Below, in pieces: positions 26,996-37,107 of a stretch of DNA of 64,000 bases (position 1 is its first letter; each line of letters opens with the position of its first letter). Below the pieces are notes generated by a model. The model saw only the letters and a program-made list of their open reading frames with translations. It searched no databases and was not told the origin of the DNA. The DNA comes from Bacteroidota bacterium (GTDB lineage Bacteria; Bacteroidota; Bacteroidia; UKL13-3): assembly GCA_027484685.1 (NCBI GenBank), contig JAIXSO010000013.1, forward strand, positions 62,001 to 126,000, read 5' to 3'. Position numbers and translations under genes: made by a program.

Positions 26996-28453
26996 ATGTA
27001 TAAAAATAGACTTGTTATTGCTTTGCTATTAATATTACCATTGGCCGCAAGTGCTCAAATAAAGTTAAGTTTGTTAGAGGCAGTTCAAATGGCTAAGGAC
27101 AAAAGTTTACAAGCTAGTATTAATTTAAATTTGTTTTATGCAGCTCAAGTTAATTATAAATCAGCATCGGCCAATAGGCTACCTTTAATAAATGGCTATT
27201 TAAACGCACCGGGTTTGGATAGAAGCTTAGGGCAGGTTTTTCAGCCTGATGGAACCATCAAATTTGTGGAGCGCACACAGGCTTTATCTTTCGGAAGTAT
27301 TTCATTACAACAAAATTTAATGGCAACTGGAGGTGTTATTTCTATTTCATCTGCTTTAACTCGTTTTGATTTATTATCGCAAAATGGATTTACTACCTGG
27401 CAAGCATCTCCACTCATTGTATCTATCAGTCAGCCATTATTAAGGTTTAACGAATTAAAATTTCAATGGCAATTGGCCAAATTAAGGTATAAACAAAACT
27501 CGCGTTTATTTGCCGAAAGGTCAGAAGATTTATCAATACAAATTACGCAAACCTATTTTGATGCAGTAAATGCTGAAGCCGAGTTAATGTTAGCCGAGTT
27601 TAATTTAAATGTAAACGATACGCTTTTGCGCATGGCCAAAGGCAGGTACAACTTAGGTAAAATAGGAGAGGATGATTTATTGCAAACTGAGCTACGATTG
27701 ATGAATGCTCAAAATAGTTTTGACCAAGCTAAATTAAACTATACATCAAGTATGAATCAATTAAGGATTATTTTAGGTTTATCTAAAAATGTTGAATTGC
27801 AATTGAGCCCAGAAACCAATTTACCTTTTTTTGAACCTGATATTGAAAAGGCAGTTAGCAATGCTATTAAAAGCCGAAGCGATTTTGTGCAAATAAATAT
27901 TGAACAAAAACAAATTGAAGGGAATCTACGCAGGGCCAAATTGAATCAATTGCCTAATGCCGAGTTAAATGCTACTTATGGTTTAAGCCAAACCGCCAGT
28001 CAGTTAGAAAATAGTTATAAAAACCCGGCAGAACAACAACGAATAAGTTTTGGATTGAATTTACCATTGATGAATTGGGGAAGATTTAGAAACGATTATA
28101 AAGAAGCAAAATATCAGTTTAAAGCCAAAGATGCGCAGCTACAATTAGCTTACCTAAATTTGGAGCAAGATGTAATTTTTTTAGTAATGCAATATAAGCA
28201 ATTAAAGCAGCGTGTACTCATAAGTGCCAAAGCCGATACCATAGCTCAAAAGCGTTATGAAGTAGCCAAAAACAGGTATTTTATTGGCAAAATAGATAAT
28301 ACCAATTTGAATATAGCTCAAACCGAAAAAGACATGGCTAGAAACGAATATTATAGAACTTTAAAAGAATATTGGTTAAGCTATTACCGATTAAGAAGAA
28401 CTACTCTATATGATTTTGAAAAACAAGAAAGTTTGTTTACAGAAGAAAAATAA
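26996..28453 (+). CDS. TolC-family outer-membrane efflux protein
   Basis: A 485-residue protein with a signal peptide ('LVIALLLILPLAASAQ') and two repeated long helical segments characteristic of OEP/TolC channels: 'EDLSIQITQTYFDAVNAEAEL', later 'LQLAYLNLEQDVIFLVMQY'. It includes 'NLGKIGEDDLLQTELRLMNA' and 'FIGKIDNTNLNIAQTEKDMA', the turn regions repeated in each half. TolC trimers form the outer-membrane exit of efflux or secretion complexes. No adaptor or pump is adjacent, so the substrate cannot be assigned. The ATG at 26996 is preferred over a TTG 24 bases upstream because it starts the signal peptide. Confidence 0.92.
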   Translation: MYKNRLVIALLLILPLAASAQIKLSLLEAVQMAKDKSLQASINLNLFYAAQVNYKSASANRLPLINGYLNAPGLDRSLGQVFQPDGTIKFVERTQALSFGSISLQQNLMATGGVISISSALTRFDLLSQNGFTTWQASPLIVSISQPLLRFNELKFQWQLAKLRYKQNSRLFAERSEDLSIQITQTYFDAVNAEAELMLAEFNLNVNDTLLRMAKGRYNLGKIGEDDLLQTELRLMNAQNSFDQAKLNYTSSMNQLRIILGLSKNVELQLSPETNLPFFEPDIEKAVSNAIKSRSDFVQINIEQKQIEGNLRRAKLNQLPNAELNATYGLSQTASQLENSYKNPAEQQRISFGLNLPLMNWGRFRNDYKEAKYQFKAKDAQLQLAYLNLEQDVIFLVMQYKQLKQRVLISAKADTIAQKRYEVAKNRYFIGKIDNTNLNIAQTEKDMARNEYYRTLKEYWLSYYRLRRTTLYDFEKQESLFTEEK

Positions 28454-28488
28454 AAAAGCCACCATTTTGATTAAGTGGTGGCTTTTTT
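28452..28488. terminator. Bidirectional terminator
   Basis: AAAAAAGCCACCA pairs with TGGTGGCTTTTTT between the convergent tolC-like and USP genes. Confidence 0.9.
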
Positions 28489-28506
28489 CTTAAGTAATTT
28501 TATTCT

Positions 28507-29292
28507 TTATAATCTAGCTTCACTAACTACTAAATCTTTAGTGTTAACGCTTAATACAGGTAAGTGAGCATTCTTTATAAATTGCTCCGAAAACTTGCCC
28601 GAAAAGAAAGATTTAAAGTTAATTTCTTGTTCAGTCATTATAATAACCAAATCAGCATTAATTTCTTTGGCATAGGCCAAGGTTTGTTCTGTAATATTTC
28701 CTCCTAAACGAATTTCTATTTCGTTGTCAATTCCATTTTCAGCCACCTTATTACTTACTTGACGGCTGTAATTATTAACTGCTACTTCGCTGTCTTTGCT
28801 TTTATCAGTACTTACACCTAATATGTGTACATACGAATTGAATTTTTGCGCCATAGTAATGGTAGCAGGTCCTTTTTGGCGAGTTTCAAAACTTGTGTCT
28901 ATTGGAATAAGTATCTTATCAAAATTTTTATAAGTATAATTTCCAGGAATGGTAAGTACAGGTTTATCAGCATGTTCAATTACTTTACAAGTGTCTGAAA
29001 CCGAAAATAAACCATCATTATTCTCTTTGGTTTTATTACTTACAATTAATAAATCAGGAGCAATTTCTGAAAATCTATTTGATAAATCTTTTGCTACTGC
29101 ACTGTTTCTGTTTTCAACCTCATAGGTAATACCAGTCAATTTAGAGGCGTATTCAAATTCAGTATTATCGTATATTAAAAAATGTAATTTAGCCTCAAAT
29201 TTGCGCGCTAATGAAGCACTAAGTTCTACTATAGAATCGGTATTTGCACCATGATTGCATGCAACAGCTATGGTTGAAAATTTTAGTATCAT
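28507..29292 (-). CDS. Universal stress protein, two tandem USP domains
   Basis: A 261-residue cytosolic protein with two Rossmann-like UspA domains: residues 1-120 ('KFSTIAVACNHGANTDSIVEL', ending 'ADKPVLTIPG') and 125-255 ('FDKILIPIDTSFETR', ending 'NAHLPVLSVN'). The second domain's ATP-binding loop G-x2-G-x9-G(S/T) is only partly present, so nucleotide binding is doubtful. USPs of this size are frequent in Bacteroidota and linked to stress survival; the exact function is unknown. Confidence 0.9.
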   Translation of the reverse strand: MILKFSTIAVACNHGANTDSIVELSASLARKFEAKLHFLIYDNTEFEYASKLTGITYEVENRNSAVAKDLSNRFSEIAPDLLIVSNKTKENNDGLFSVSDTCKVIEHADKPVLTIPGNYTYKNFDKILIPIDTSFETRQKGPATITMAQKFNSYVHILGVSTDKSKDSEVAVNNYSRQVSNKVAENGIDNEIEIRLGGNITEQTLAYAKEINADLVIIMTEQEINFKSFFSGKFSEQFIKNAHLPVLSVNTKDLVVSEARL

Positions 29293-29377
29293 AATAATTT
29301 ACATATTAAAATTTGTAATAATCTGCTTACAATGTATTACTTTAAATGATATAAGTCAAATTTTATTTTTTTAATGT

Positions 29378-30067
29378 TTATTTTCCACCAGTCATTAAGC
29401 GTTTATAATACTCCTTAGCTACTATAAAATCAGGGTATTCGCGAATGGCAGCTTCAAAATATTTTTTTGCACTTAACATATCTCTATCTTTTTGTGCAGC
29501 CATAATTGCACGCATATTAAACAAAGCAGCTTTTAAAGGCACTTTTTGTTTTTCTGTTTCACTAATCATAAAGTCAATACTATCGCTGGTAGTTAAGGCT
29601 AATTGGTCTAATTCCTTTAAATTATTTTCTACAGCTTTAAAATTACCAGTTCCAAAATGAGTAGCAGTTATACGATATAAATATTCAGGCTTTTTATTTA
29701 AAGAATACAGCTGATTATAAATACTCATTTGTTCTTCTATATTGCCCATTTGCTCAGCACATAATGCCTTTATAAGCAATAAACGTTCACTTTTAGGATT
29801 GCGCTTAATGGCAGCTGCTGCCGCATCGTTGCATGCCATAATATTATTGGTAGCTACGTACAATTCTGGTAAAGTATCAGCATATAAAATTTGGGTACTA
29901 TCTTCAATTAAAATCATTTGTGCAGCAACAATAGCAGTTGGAAAATCTTTGCTATTCATACTTTTATCAAATAATTTTTTATAGTTATCTACGGCTTTTG
30001 AGCCTGATTTATTATTACACGATGCCAAGGCTGCTATGGCATAAAAAGCTAAAATTATTTTTTTCAT
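29378..30067 (-). CDS. TPR-type lipoprotein of unknown function
   Basis: A 229-residue lipoprotein with signal sequence and lipobox 'LASC' (Cys16), followed by helical pairs resembling tetratricopeptide repeats: 'DFPTAIVAAQMILI', 'AAAAAIKRNPKSERLLLIKALCAEQMG', 'LSAKKYFEAAIREYPDFIVAKEYY'. Likely attached to the inner or outer membrane as a scaffold. It lies between the E1 gene and the USP gene on the same strand, with 54- and 85-base gaps. Confidence 0.8.
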   Translation of the reverse strand: MKKIILAFYAIAALASCNNKSGSKAVDNYKKLFDKSMNSKDFPTAIVAAQMILIEDSTQILYADTLPELYVATNNIMACNDAAAAAIKRNPKSERLLLIKALCAEQMGNIEEQMSIYNQLYSLNKKPEYLYRITATHFGTGNFKAVENNLKELDQLALTTSDSIDFMISETEKQKVPLKAALFNMRAIMAAQKDRDMLSAKKYFEAAIREYPDFIVAKEYYKRLMTGGK

Positions 30068-30121
30068 TTATTTTTTTTCTGTTTTGGGTAAATTAATTAC
30101 CAAGTTGTTTAAAATTATTTA

Positions 30122-32524
30122 TTATAAAAATTTAGGGAAGTAGCCAGGTTCGTAATCGCTCATCATATAACAAACTACTTCAAATATTTCTTCCGCATTT
30201 GGTTTACTCCAGTAGTCGCCATCGGTTCCATAAGGTGGGCGGTGTGCTTTAGCTGAAATAGTTATTGGTTTATAATCAAGGTATTGGTAAGCACCTTGAT
30301 TTTCTAAAACTTGCTGCATCATATAAGCAGTTGCTCCACCTGGTACATCTTCATCTAAGAAAATTACCTTATTGGTTTTCTTAATCGATTCAACAATGCT
30401 GTGGTTAATATCAAAAGGTAATAAAGTTTGTACGTCAATTAGTTCCACACTTATTCCAATTTCCGCTAATTGTTTTATAGCTTCTTCGGCCACACGTGTA
30501 GTACTACCGTAAGTAACTATGGTTACATCCGAACCTTGCATTAATACTTCTGGTTTACCTAAAGCAACTGTAAATTCAGGTAAATTGTCAGGCATTTTTT
30601 CTTTTAAACGATAGCCGTTCAAACATTCAATAACCAAAGCAGGCTCATCGCTTTTCATTAAGGTATTGTACATACCTGCCGCTTGAGTCATATTACGAGG
30701 AACACAAACATACATGCCTCTCAATGAATTGATGATCATTCCAATTGGAGAACCTGAATGCCAAATCCCTTCTAATCTGTGTCCACGAGTACGAACAATT
30801 AAGGGAGCTTTTTGGCCGCCTTTGGTTCTGTATTGTAAAGTGGCTAAATCATCGCTTAATGGTTGTAACCCATACAATAAATAATCTAAATATTGAATTT
30901 CAGCTATTGGTCGTAAACCACGTAAAGCGGTTCCAATACCTTGGCCAATAATGGTTAATTCTCTAATTCCGGTATCACTTACGCGACTTTCGCCATGTTT
31001 TTCTTGTAATCCTGCAAAACCTTGGTTTACATCACCAATTTTTCCTACATCTTCGCCAAAAGCCAAAACGCGCGGGTCGGTTGATAGTAAATTATCAAAA
31101 CAAGCCACCATAATTTCTCTTCCATCTACCACTTTTGAGTCATCTGAGTATACTGCAGCAACTTCATTTACCAATAGAGCATTTTGTTTTGATTGGCTGT
31201 GTAAGTAGGAATTATAACGTTCTTCGTTGCTTTTTAAATAAAGGTTTTTAAAGCTTGTCAAACGCTCACGCTCCATACTTTGGATTTTATAGGTAAGACG
31301 TAATGCTTTATTTATTGCTACAGCAATATCTTTTCTAATTGGATCATTGATACTTTTTAGTTCGGTAACTAAATCGTTTATAGCACTAATTTGTGAAGCG
31401 TTTGCTAAATCAGTTAATAATTCTGAAGCCTCAGCAATTTCGGTTTTTATTGGGTTTAAATAAGCTTCCCATGCAGCTTTTTTGCTAACGTTTACATGAA
31501 TTTGAGCTTCGTTTTCAATGGTGCTTAATTCTTCTTCAGAAGCTAAACCATTTTCAATAATCCACTTTTTAAATTGTGCGTTGCAATCATATTCAGCTTC
31601 CCAAGCCAAACGCTCTTTCGATTTATAACGTTCATGCGAACCACTTGTACTGTGTCCTTGCGGTTGAGTTAATTCGTTAACATGTATTAAACAAGGAACA
31701 TGTTCTTGTCTTGCAATGTTTGCAGCTTTTTCGTAAGCACTACATAAGGCTACATAATCCCAACCTTTTACAGTAAAAATTTGGTATCCTGCATTTTCTG
31801 AATCGCGTTGAAAACCTTTTAAAATTTCGCTGATATTTTCTTTGGTGGTTTGGTATTTAGCTGGAACTGAAATTCCAAAAGCATCGTCCCAAACAGAAAC
31901 CACCATAGGCACTTGTAAAACACCTCCAGCATTAATAGCTTCAAAGAAATGGCCTTCGCTGCTACTGGCATTTCCAATAGTTCCCCAAGCTACTTCGTTT
32001 CCGTTGTTGCTAAAATTATTTTGACCAATTTCGTTGGCGTGAGTTCTGTAATATTTGCTAGCTTGCGCTAAGCCAACCAAGCGAATCATTTGTCCAGCTG
32101 TTGGAGAAATATCGCTAGATGAGTTTTTTAAGTTTTTTAAATCTTTCCAATTTCCTTCTGCATCAATGCTTCTAGTGCCGTAATGACCATTCATCATTCG
32201 GCCTGCGCTTGCTGGTTCTGCATCTACATCGGTATTGGCATAAAGTTGGGCAAAAAATTCTTGAACGGTAAGTAAACCTGCGGCCATCATAAAAGTTTGG
32301 TCGCGGTAGTAACCACTTCTAAAATCACCATTTTTAAATGCTTTTGCCATAGCTATTTGAGGCAATTCTTTACCATCACCAAAAATACCAAATTTGGCTT
32401 TTCCTGTTAACACTTCTTTGCGCCCAAGTAAACTAGCTTGGCGACTGGTGTAAACTATTTTATAATCTTCTAAAACTATTGCTTTAAAATCAGAAAATGA
32501 GAGGTTGGCTTGCATGCTATTCAT
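30122..32524 (-). CDS. 2-oxoacid dehydrogenase E1, fused alpha and beta subunits
   Basis: The 800-residue ThDP-dependent E1 component joins an alpha-type domain (residues about 1-430; 'GYYRDQTFMMAAG', ThDP/Mg region 'GTIGNASSSEGHFFEAINAG', 'GHSTSGSHERY') to a beta-type domain (about 455-800; 'REIMVACFDNLLSTDPRVLAFGEDVG', 'QYLDYLLYGLQPLSDDLATL', 'LIDVQTLLPFD'). It decarboxylates a 2-oxoacid and passes the acyl group to an E2 lipoyl protein; Bacteroidota fused E1s are often annotated as branched-chain or pyruvate type. The substrate is not resolvable here. The ATG at 32524 is preferred to the TTG at 32533. No E2 or E3 gene is adjacent. Confidence 0.92.
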   Translation of the reverse strand: MNSMQANLSFSDFKAIVLEDYKIVYTSRQASLLGRKEVLTGKAKFGIFGDGKELPQIAMAKAFKNGDFRSGYYRDQTFMMAAGLLTVQEFFAQLYANTDVDAEPASAGRMMNGHYGTRSIDAEGNWKDLKNLKNSSSDISPTAGQMIRLVGLAQASKYYRTHANEIGQNNFSNNGNEVAWGTIGNASSSEGHFFEAINAGGVLQVPMVVSVWDDAFGISVPAKYQTTKENISEILKGFQRDSENAGYQIFTVKGWDYVALCSAYEKAANIARQEHVPCLIHVNELTQPQGHSTSGSHERYKSKERLAWEAEYDCNAQFKKWIIENGLASEEELSTIENEAQIHVNVSKKAAWEAYLNPIKTEIAEASELLTDLANASQISAINDLVTELKSINDPIRKDIAVAINKALRLTYKIQSMERERLTSFKNLYLKSNEERYNSYLHSQSKQNALLVNEVAAVYSDDSKVVDGREIMVACFDNLLSTDPRVLAFGEDVGKIGDVNQGFAGLQEKHGESRVSDTGIRELTIIGQGIGTALRGLRPIAEIQYLDYLLYGLQPLSDDLATLQYRTKGGQKAPLIVRTRGHRLEGIWHSGSPIGMIINSLRGMYVCVPRNMTQAAGMYNTLMKSDEPALVIECLNGYRLKEKMPDNLPEFTVALGKPEVLMQGSDVTIVTYGSTTRVAEEAIKQLAEIGISVELIDVQTLLPFDINHSIVESIKKTNKVIFLDEDVPGGATAYMMQQVLENQGAYQYLDYKPITISAKAHRPPYGTDGDYWSKPNAEEIFEVVCYMMSDYEPGYFPKFL

Positions 32525-32663
32525 TGAATACAAAAATTATATTGTGTCAAACCTAATTGTTTTTCACAATTTTATCAAACATGTGGAATTATTAAGGATA
32601 AATAGTTGGCTAATATTGCTTATTAGCTGTATTTCAGTATCAAATTTTGGTTAACTAATTTTA

Positions 32664-33980
32664 TTAATAATAAAAAACTAACCAAACTATTACCAAAACT
32701 GGTAATAAATATGGAATACTATATTTAAAAATATATTCACCAAAGGTTGGCATTTTTACGCCCGCTTTATCAGCAATTGATTTTACCATAAAGTTTGGTC
32801 CATTTCCAATATAGGTCATGGCACCAAAAAACACTGCTCCGGTTGATAATGCAGATAGGAAATCAATATTATTTGAACTTAAAAATGTTTTTACATCGCT
32901 CATATTTTCAATACTAAATCCAAATTTTGAAAGCACTACTGCAAATACATTTAAGTAAGTTGGCGCATTATCTAACATCGATGAAAAAACCCCGCTAAAC
33001 CAATAAGCTACGCTAACAGTAATTTTACTACTTATTTCTGGCGATTGAGCTGCGTGTTCAAGCCATTGCAAAGCAGGAATCATGGTTAAAAAAATACCAA
33101 TAAATAGCCAAGCAACTTCCTTAATGGGTTCAAACGAAAAATCATTACTTTCTAATGCTTTTTTATCGCTTAATTTATAACATAAAAAGGCTGCACTTAA
33201 TTGAATTATTTCGCGTATAAACGATATTTTTTTTCCTTCAACATCAATATGTGGCAAACCATCAATTAGATTAGGGTCAATAAAAATGCTTGCTATACCA
33301 ATTGCTAACCAAATAAAATTTCGTTTGCCATTAATTAAGATTTTATTGGTGTAATGTGCGCTTACATCCACATCATCTAATTTGGTATTTTTTCTATCAA
33401 CTAAATAAAAAACAAATAAGATTAAGGTTATTGCTAAAGCCCATTTAGGTAATAAATGAATAAATGTCCATTCAAATGGAACACCTTTTAAATAACCCAT
33501 AAATAGGGGAGGATCGCCAATTGGAGTAAGTAAACCGCCTAAGTTTGAAACAATAAAAATAAAAAACACAATATGATAAGGTTGAAGTCTATATCTGTTA
33601 ATACGCATAAACGGTTTAATAAGTAAAACCGATGCTCCTGTGGTTCCTAATAAATTGGTCAAAATAGCCGCTAAAAATAGAAACAAAATATTGGTTAAAG
33701 GTTTACTTTCTACATCAATAAATGCAAAAATTCCGCCACTCGATACAAATAATATAGTTAATAAACTGATAAACGACATATATTCGGCCATGGTTTCGAG
33801 CGGATGCAAAAAATTATCCATAGCAATGCCATAATACAAAAACACAATGGCACCTAAACCTACACTTACTTTTGAATAATGATGATGCCAAAATTTTTCT
33901 AAAAAAATAGGCCCAATGGCTATTAAAAGTAATAACAGAACAAAAGGAAAAACTAAAATTATTGGTGGAAGTTGATGCAT
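32664..33980 (-). CDS. NhaD-like sodium:proton antiporter / CitMHS superfamily transporter
   Basis: A 438-residue polytopic inner-membrane protein with about 12 hydrophobic segments. Signature segments are 'LTNLLGTTGASVLLIKPFMR', 'FIVSNLGGLLTPIGDPPLFMGY' (re-entrant Gly/Pro loop of the ion transporter superfamily) and a symmetric second loop 'SSMLDNAPTYLNVF' with 'MTYIGNGPNFMVKSIAD'. These match Bacteroidota 'sodium:proton antiporter' proteins of the citrate-transporter-like fold. The ATG at 33980 is used because the longer form starts with TTG. Confidence 0.88.
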   Translation of the reverse strand: MHQLPPIILVFPFVLLLLLIAIGPIFLEKFWHHHYSKVSVGLGAIVFLYYGIAMDNFLHPLETMAEYMSFISLLTILFVSSGGIFAFIDVESKPLTNILFLFLAAILTNLLGTTGASVLLIKPFMRINRYRLQPYHIVFFIFIVSNLGGLLTPIGDPPLFMGYLKGVPFEWTFIHLLPKWALAITLILFVFYLVDRKNTKLDDVDVSAHYTNKILINGKRNFIWLAIGIASIFIDPNLIDGLPHIDVEGKKISFIREIIQLSAAFLCYKLSDKKALESNDFSFEPIKEVAWLFIGIFLTMIPALQWLEHAAQSPEISSKITVSVAYWFSGVFSSMLDNAPTYLNVFAVVLSKFGFSIENMSDVKTFLSSNNIDFLSALSTGAVFFGAMTYIGNGPNFMVKSIADKAGVKMPTFGEYIFKYSIPYLLPVLVIVWLVFYY

Positions 33981-34056
33981 TTTAAATTTGTGGACTAATT
34001 TTTGAAAGTAAATTTTAAATAATTTATTTAATTGCAATTAATTAAACATGGCAAAT

Positions 34057-34440
34057 ATGAAAAAACTATTGATAATATTATCATTTTTATTTTTAAGTAA
34101 TGCACAAGCAACAATATTGTTTGCTGGTCCATACTTGTTTTTACAAAACGCTAATGAAGAGCAAAAAATTGAAAAACTGATTGCTTATGTAGAAAAAAGT
34201 GATGCTTTATTTATTAGAAATGGAACAGAGTATTCGGCAAAGGACGCAGCAGAGCATTTGCGAATGAAGCGAAAAAAAGCTGGTTCTAAAGTTAAAACAG
34301 CAAAAGACTTTATTGACTTAATTGCCAGTAAATCTTACATGAGTGGTGAGCCTTACAAAATGAAATTTAAAAGTGGAGCCATTATAAACACAAGAGATAT
34401 GCTTTACAACGAGCTTCGAAAACTTGAAAAAAATAACTAA
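34057..34440 (+). CDS. DUF5329 family exported protein
   Basis: A 127-residue protein with a signal peptide ('LLIILSFLFLSNAQA') and a mature part with 'EEQKIEKLIAYVEKSDALFI', 'NGTEYSAKDAAEHLRMK', 'TAKDFIDLIASKSYMSGEPY', which matches my memory of DUF5329. The function is unknown; it is probably periplasmic. An ATG three codons upstream (34048) is an equally possible start. It is convergent with the thioredoxin-like gene and shares a terminator. Confidence 0.8.
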   Translation: MKKLLIILSFLFLSNAQATILFAGPYLFLQNANEEQKIEKLIAYVEKSDALFIRNGTEYSAKDAAEHLRMKRKKAGSKVKTAKDFIDLIASKSYMSGEPYKMKFKSGAIINTRDMLYNELRKLEKNN

Positions 34441-34477
34441 AAAAAAGCCGATTCGTAACTTACGAATCGGCTTTTTT
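34441..34477. terminator. Bidirectional terminator
   Basis: AAAAAAGCCGATTCGTAA and its complement with a T6 tail, between convergent genes. Confidence 0.9.
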
Positions 34478-34479
34478 GT

Positions 34480-35988
34480 TTACTTATTAAGTTCTTTTTC
34501 AAACTTTTCAGCATTGTTTACAAACTCTTTTATTTGGTCTGCTGCAATGCGTTTTGCGATTATCTTTTTATCTTTATCTAAAATGTATAAAACTGGAGTG
34601 CTGTACACATCATAATATTGGCGGAAATTAGTTTCGTTCAATGGGTCGTATAAGTTTAATTTCCAAGGTAATTTTTGTTCAATTAAATATTTTTTCCAAT
34701 CATCAATGTTTTCAGTTAAACTAACTGAAAATACATCAAACTTTAACGGTGTTTTTGGTGCAATGCCTTTGTTTAACTCTTTATATGTTTCAACTATTTT
34801 TGGCATTTCTTCTTTACAATGTCCGCAGGTAGCATTCCAAAAAATTACCAAAGTATATTTTGAATCCATATTGTATAAACTATGGTAACGGCCGTTGGTA
34901 TCAAGCATATTTAAGTTTTTGGCTTTTTTACCAATTAAGTTATGACGTAATTTATCGCATTTGTCTTTCATTTTCCAAATCAATAAACTATCAACCCAAT
35001 ATGCTTTTCCTTTGGCATAATAATTATCTATTAAATGTACAAATACAGCGTCCATTCCCATGTATTGCGAAGCTTCGTAGTAGTTCGTAGTCCAAAATAA
35101 ACAGAATTTAAAGTTTTCTTTTCCTTTTTCTGCCAATCGTAATACTTGGTCTGCGCTTTTAATAATACTATCAGGAATTTGAGGGGTAATTTTTAAAATA
35201 AATGTTTCAAATTTTGGGAAGAAAATTGGAGTACGTGTTATCCTATCATCACTAAAATCAAAATTATCAAAGTAATGTGTTTTGTAATATTGGTATTGGA
35301 AATTAGAATCAATTATTTCACCTTTTTCGTTTTTAGGCGCATCAGGTACATCCACATCTTGCATCATTCTAAAAATTTTACTAATCAATAAATTAGGTTG
35401 TGTTTCTAAAATGCGTTTACGCTCATCGTTTAATTGTTTCATCAATTCGCGGTATTCAGCCACCAAAGCATCTTCTTTTGTTTTGTTATTGCTTTCTTTT
35501 GCTTGCTTTATACTTGCTTCAAGTTCATTTGCTTTTTTGCCAATGCTAGTAGTAAATTTTGAATAGGTAAAAAAGGCCTCATTTTCAGGCGAGCCAACTA
35601 CCTTCATTTTTTCAATATAACCCGATGTATCGGTTTCTAAGCTAAAATTTTGTTCTGTTACTATAAAATCAAACAACAATGACTTATCAGCTGTGGCTAT
35701 TAAATACACCCCACCTTCTAAAGTAGCATCGCCCATAAAAGTCATTTTCCCATTTTTATCGGTAACGGCACTATCTCTTAAATATTGCTTATCGCCAAAG
35801 TAATAACCTAGGTAAAATAACTTATTAGGAAAACCTTTTAAGGTAACTGTAATTTGATGTCCACCTTTGGTTGTATTGGTTTTAGTTTCGGTAGTCTTAG
35901 TTGATTTTTTTGTAGCCTTTTTTTGAGCAAAAGCCACCATGCTTATAATTGATAAAAAAACGAGTAATGATATTTTTAAAATACGCAT
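34480..35988 (-). CDS. Periplasmic TlpA-type thioredoxin-fold protein with N-terminal DUF4369-like domain
   Basis: The 502-residue protein has a signal peptide ('SLLVFLSIISMVAFAQ'), a low-complexity Lys/Thr linker, a beta-rich DUF4369-like domain (about 45-135), a helical middle section (DUF5106-like) and a C-terminal thioredoxin fold. The redox motif is Cys-Gly-His-Cys in 'FWNATCGHCKEEMPK' and the cis-Pro is in 'VYSTPVLYILDKD'. It should act as a periplasmic or membrane-associated thiol-disulfide oxidoreductase, as in cytochrome c maturation or disulfide reduction. It appears monocistronic. Confidence 0.9.
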   Translation of the reverse strand: MRILKISLLVFLSIISMVAFAQKKATKKSTKTTETKTNTTKGGHQITVTLKGFPNKLFYLGYYFGDKQYLRDSAVTDKNGKMTFMGDATLEGGVYLIATADKSLLFDFIVTEQNFSLETDTSGYIEKMKVVGSPENEAFFTYSKFTTSIGKKANELEASIKQAKESNNKTKEDALVAEYRELMKQLNDERKRILETQPNLLISKIFRMMQDVDVPDAPKNEKGEIIDSNFQYQYYKTHYFDNFDFSDDRITRTPIFFPKFETFILKITPQIPDSIIKSADQVLRLAEKGKENFKFCLFWTTNYYEASQYMGMDAVFVHLIDNYYAKGKAYWVDSLLIWKMKDKCDKLRHNLIGKKAKNLNMLDTNGRYHSLYNMDSKYTLVIFWNATCGHCKEEMPKIVETYKELNKGIAPKTPLKFDVFSVSLTENIDDWKKYLIEQKLPWKLNLYDPLNETNFRQYYDVYSTPVLYILDKDKKIIAKRIAADQIKEFVNNAEKFEKELNK

Positions 35989-36125
35989 ATATTTTGGTTT
36001 TATTTTGGTGTAAAATTAATAAAAAACTAGGCTTATTACTACCTATTGGTAAGTTTAATAAATTTTTAAGTATAGCATTGGTGTTATGTTATTGATATAA
36101 AATAGTAAACATCATAAATTTTAGA

Positions 36126-36156
36126 TTTGTTAAAGCGCAAGTGTTTAATAGATTTG
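36126..36156 (+). promoter_or_regulatory. Bacteroidota housekeeping promoter for the hydroxybutyryl-CoA dehydrogenase gene
   Basis: A -33 TTTG (36126-36129) lies exactly 19 bases before TAGATTTG (36149-36156), an ideal match to the Bacteroidota consensus. The ATG is at 36191, implying a leader of about 25-30 bases. Confidence 0.75.
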
Positions 36157-36190
36157 CCTTCCGAAAAATTTAACATATATAAATAACACC

Positions 36191-37087
36191 ATGAAAAATA
36201 TTACTGTAATTGGTTCAGGTACAATGGGAAATGGAATTGCCCACACATTTGCTCAATTTGGCTACCAAGTAAATTTAATAGATGTAAACGAAGCTGCTTT
36301 GCAAAAAGCATTGGCTACTATATCAAAAAATTTAGACCGTCAGGTTACAAAAGGCTCCATAACTGAAGCTGATAAAGCAGCTACATTAGCCAATATAACT
36401 ACTTATACTAATTTAAAAGATGCTGCCAGCAATGCTGATTTAGTAGTAGAAGCTGCCAGCGAAAATATGGCTATAAAATTAGATATATTTAAGCAATTAG
36501 ATGAAATTTGTCCAGCTCATACCATTTTAGCATCTAACACTTCATCTATATCAATTACAAAAATAGCAAGTGTTACCAAACGTGCCGATAAAGTAATAGG
36601 TATGCACTTTATGAATCCAGTTCCGGTAATGAAATTGGTAGAAGTAATTAACGGTTTTAAAACAAGCGAAGAAGTTACCGCAACTATTATTGAATTATCG
36701 AAAGCAGTTGGTAAAATACCAGCTTTGGCAAACGATTATGCTGGCTTTATAGCAAATCGTATTTTGATGCCAATGATTAATGAAGCAATTTTCTGTTTAC
36801 AACAAGGAGTTGGTTCAGTTGAATCAATTGATACAGTTATGAAATTAGGTATGGCTCATCCAATGGGCCCATTACAATTAGCCGATTTTATTGGTTTAGA
36901 TGTTTGCTTGGCTATTATGAATGTATTACACGAAGGTTTAGGCGATCATAGATATGCTCCATCTCCTTTATTGGTAAACATGGTAACTGCTGGTAACTTA
37001 GGTGTTAAATCAGGTGAAGGCTTTTATCTATACACAGCAGGTAGTAAAGATTTAGTAGTTAGCGAAAGATTTAAAAATCACAGATAA
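36191..37087 (+). CDS. 3-hydroxybutyryl-CoA dehydrogenase
   Basis: A 298-residue NAD(P)-dependent enzyme. The Rossmann motif is 'ITVIGSGTMGNGIAHTFAQ', the catalytic His is in 'VIGMHFMNPVPVMKLVEV', and the C-terminal dimerisation domain holds 'NRILMPMINEAIFCLQQGV' and 'GLDVCLAIMNVL'. It interconverts 3-hydroxybutyryl-CoA and acetoacetyl-CoA in fatty acid or butyrate-type metabolism. Length matches the family, with a strong promoter upstream and terminator downstream, so it is a single-gene unit. Confidence 0.94.
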   Translation: MKNITVIGSGTMGNGIAHTFAQFGYQVNLIDVNEAALQKALATISKNLDRQVTKGSITEADKAATLANITTYTNLKDAASNADLVVEAASENMAIKLDIFKQLDEICPAHTILASNTSSISITKIASVTKRADKVIGMHFMNPVPVMKLVEVINGFKTSEEVTATIIELSKAVGKIPALANDYAGFIANRILMPMINEAIFCLQQGVGSVESIDTVMKLGMAHPMGPLQLADFIGLDVCLAIMNVLHEGLGDHRYAPSPLLVNMVTAGNLGVKSGEGFYLYTAGSKDLVVSERFKNHR

Positions 37088-37107
37088 TCAATCAACTTGA
37101 TACAAAT

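Noticed and set aside
30122-32524. Two separate E1 genes joined by an assembly error
   Set aside because: A continuous linker of normal composition joins the domains, and fused alpha/beta E1 proteins are known in Bacteroidota.
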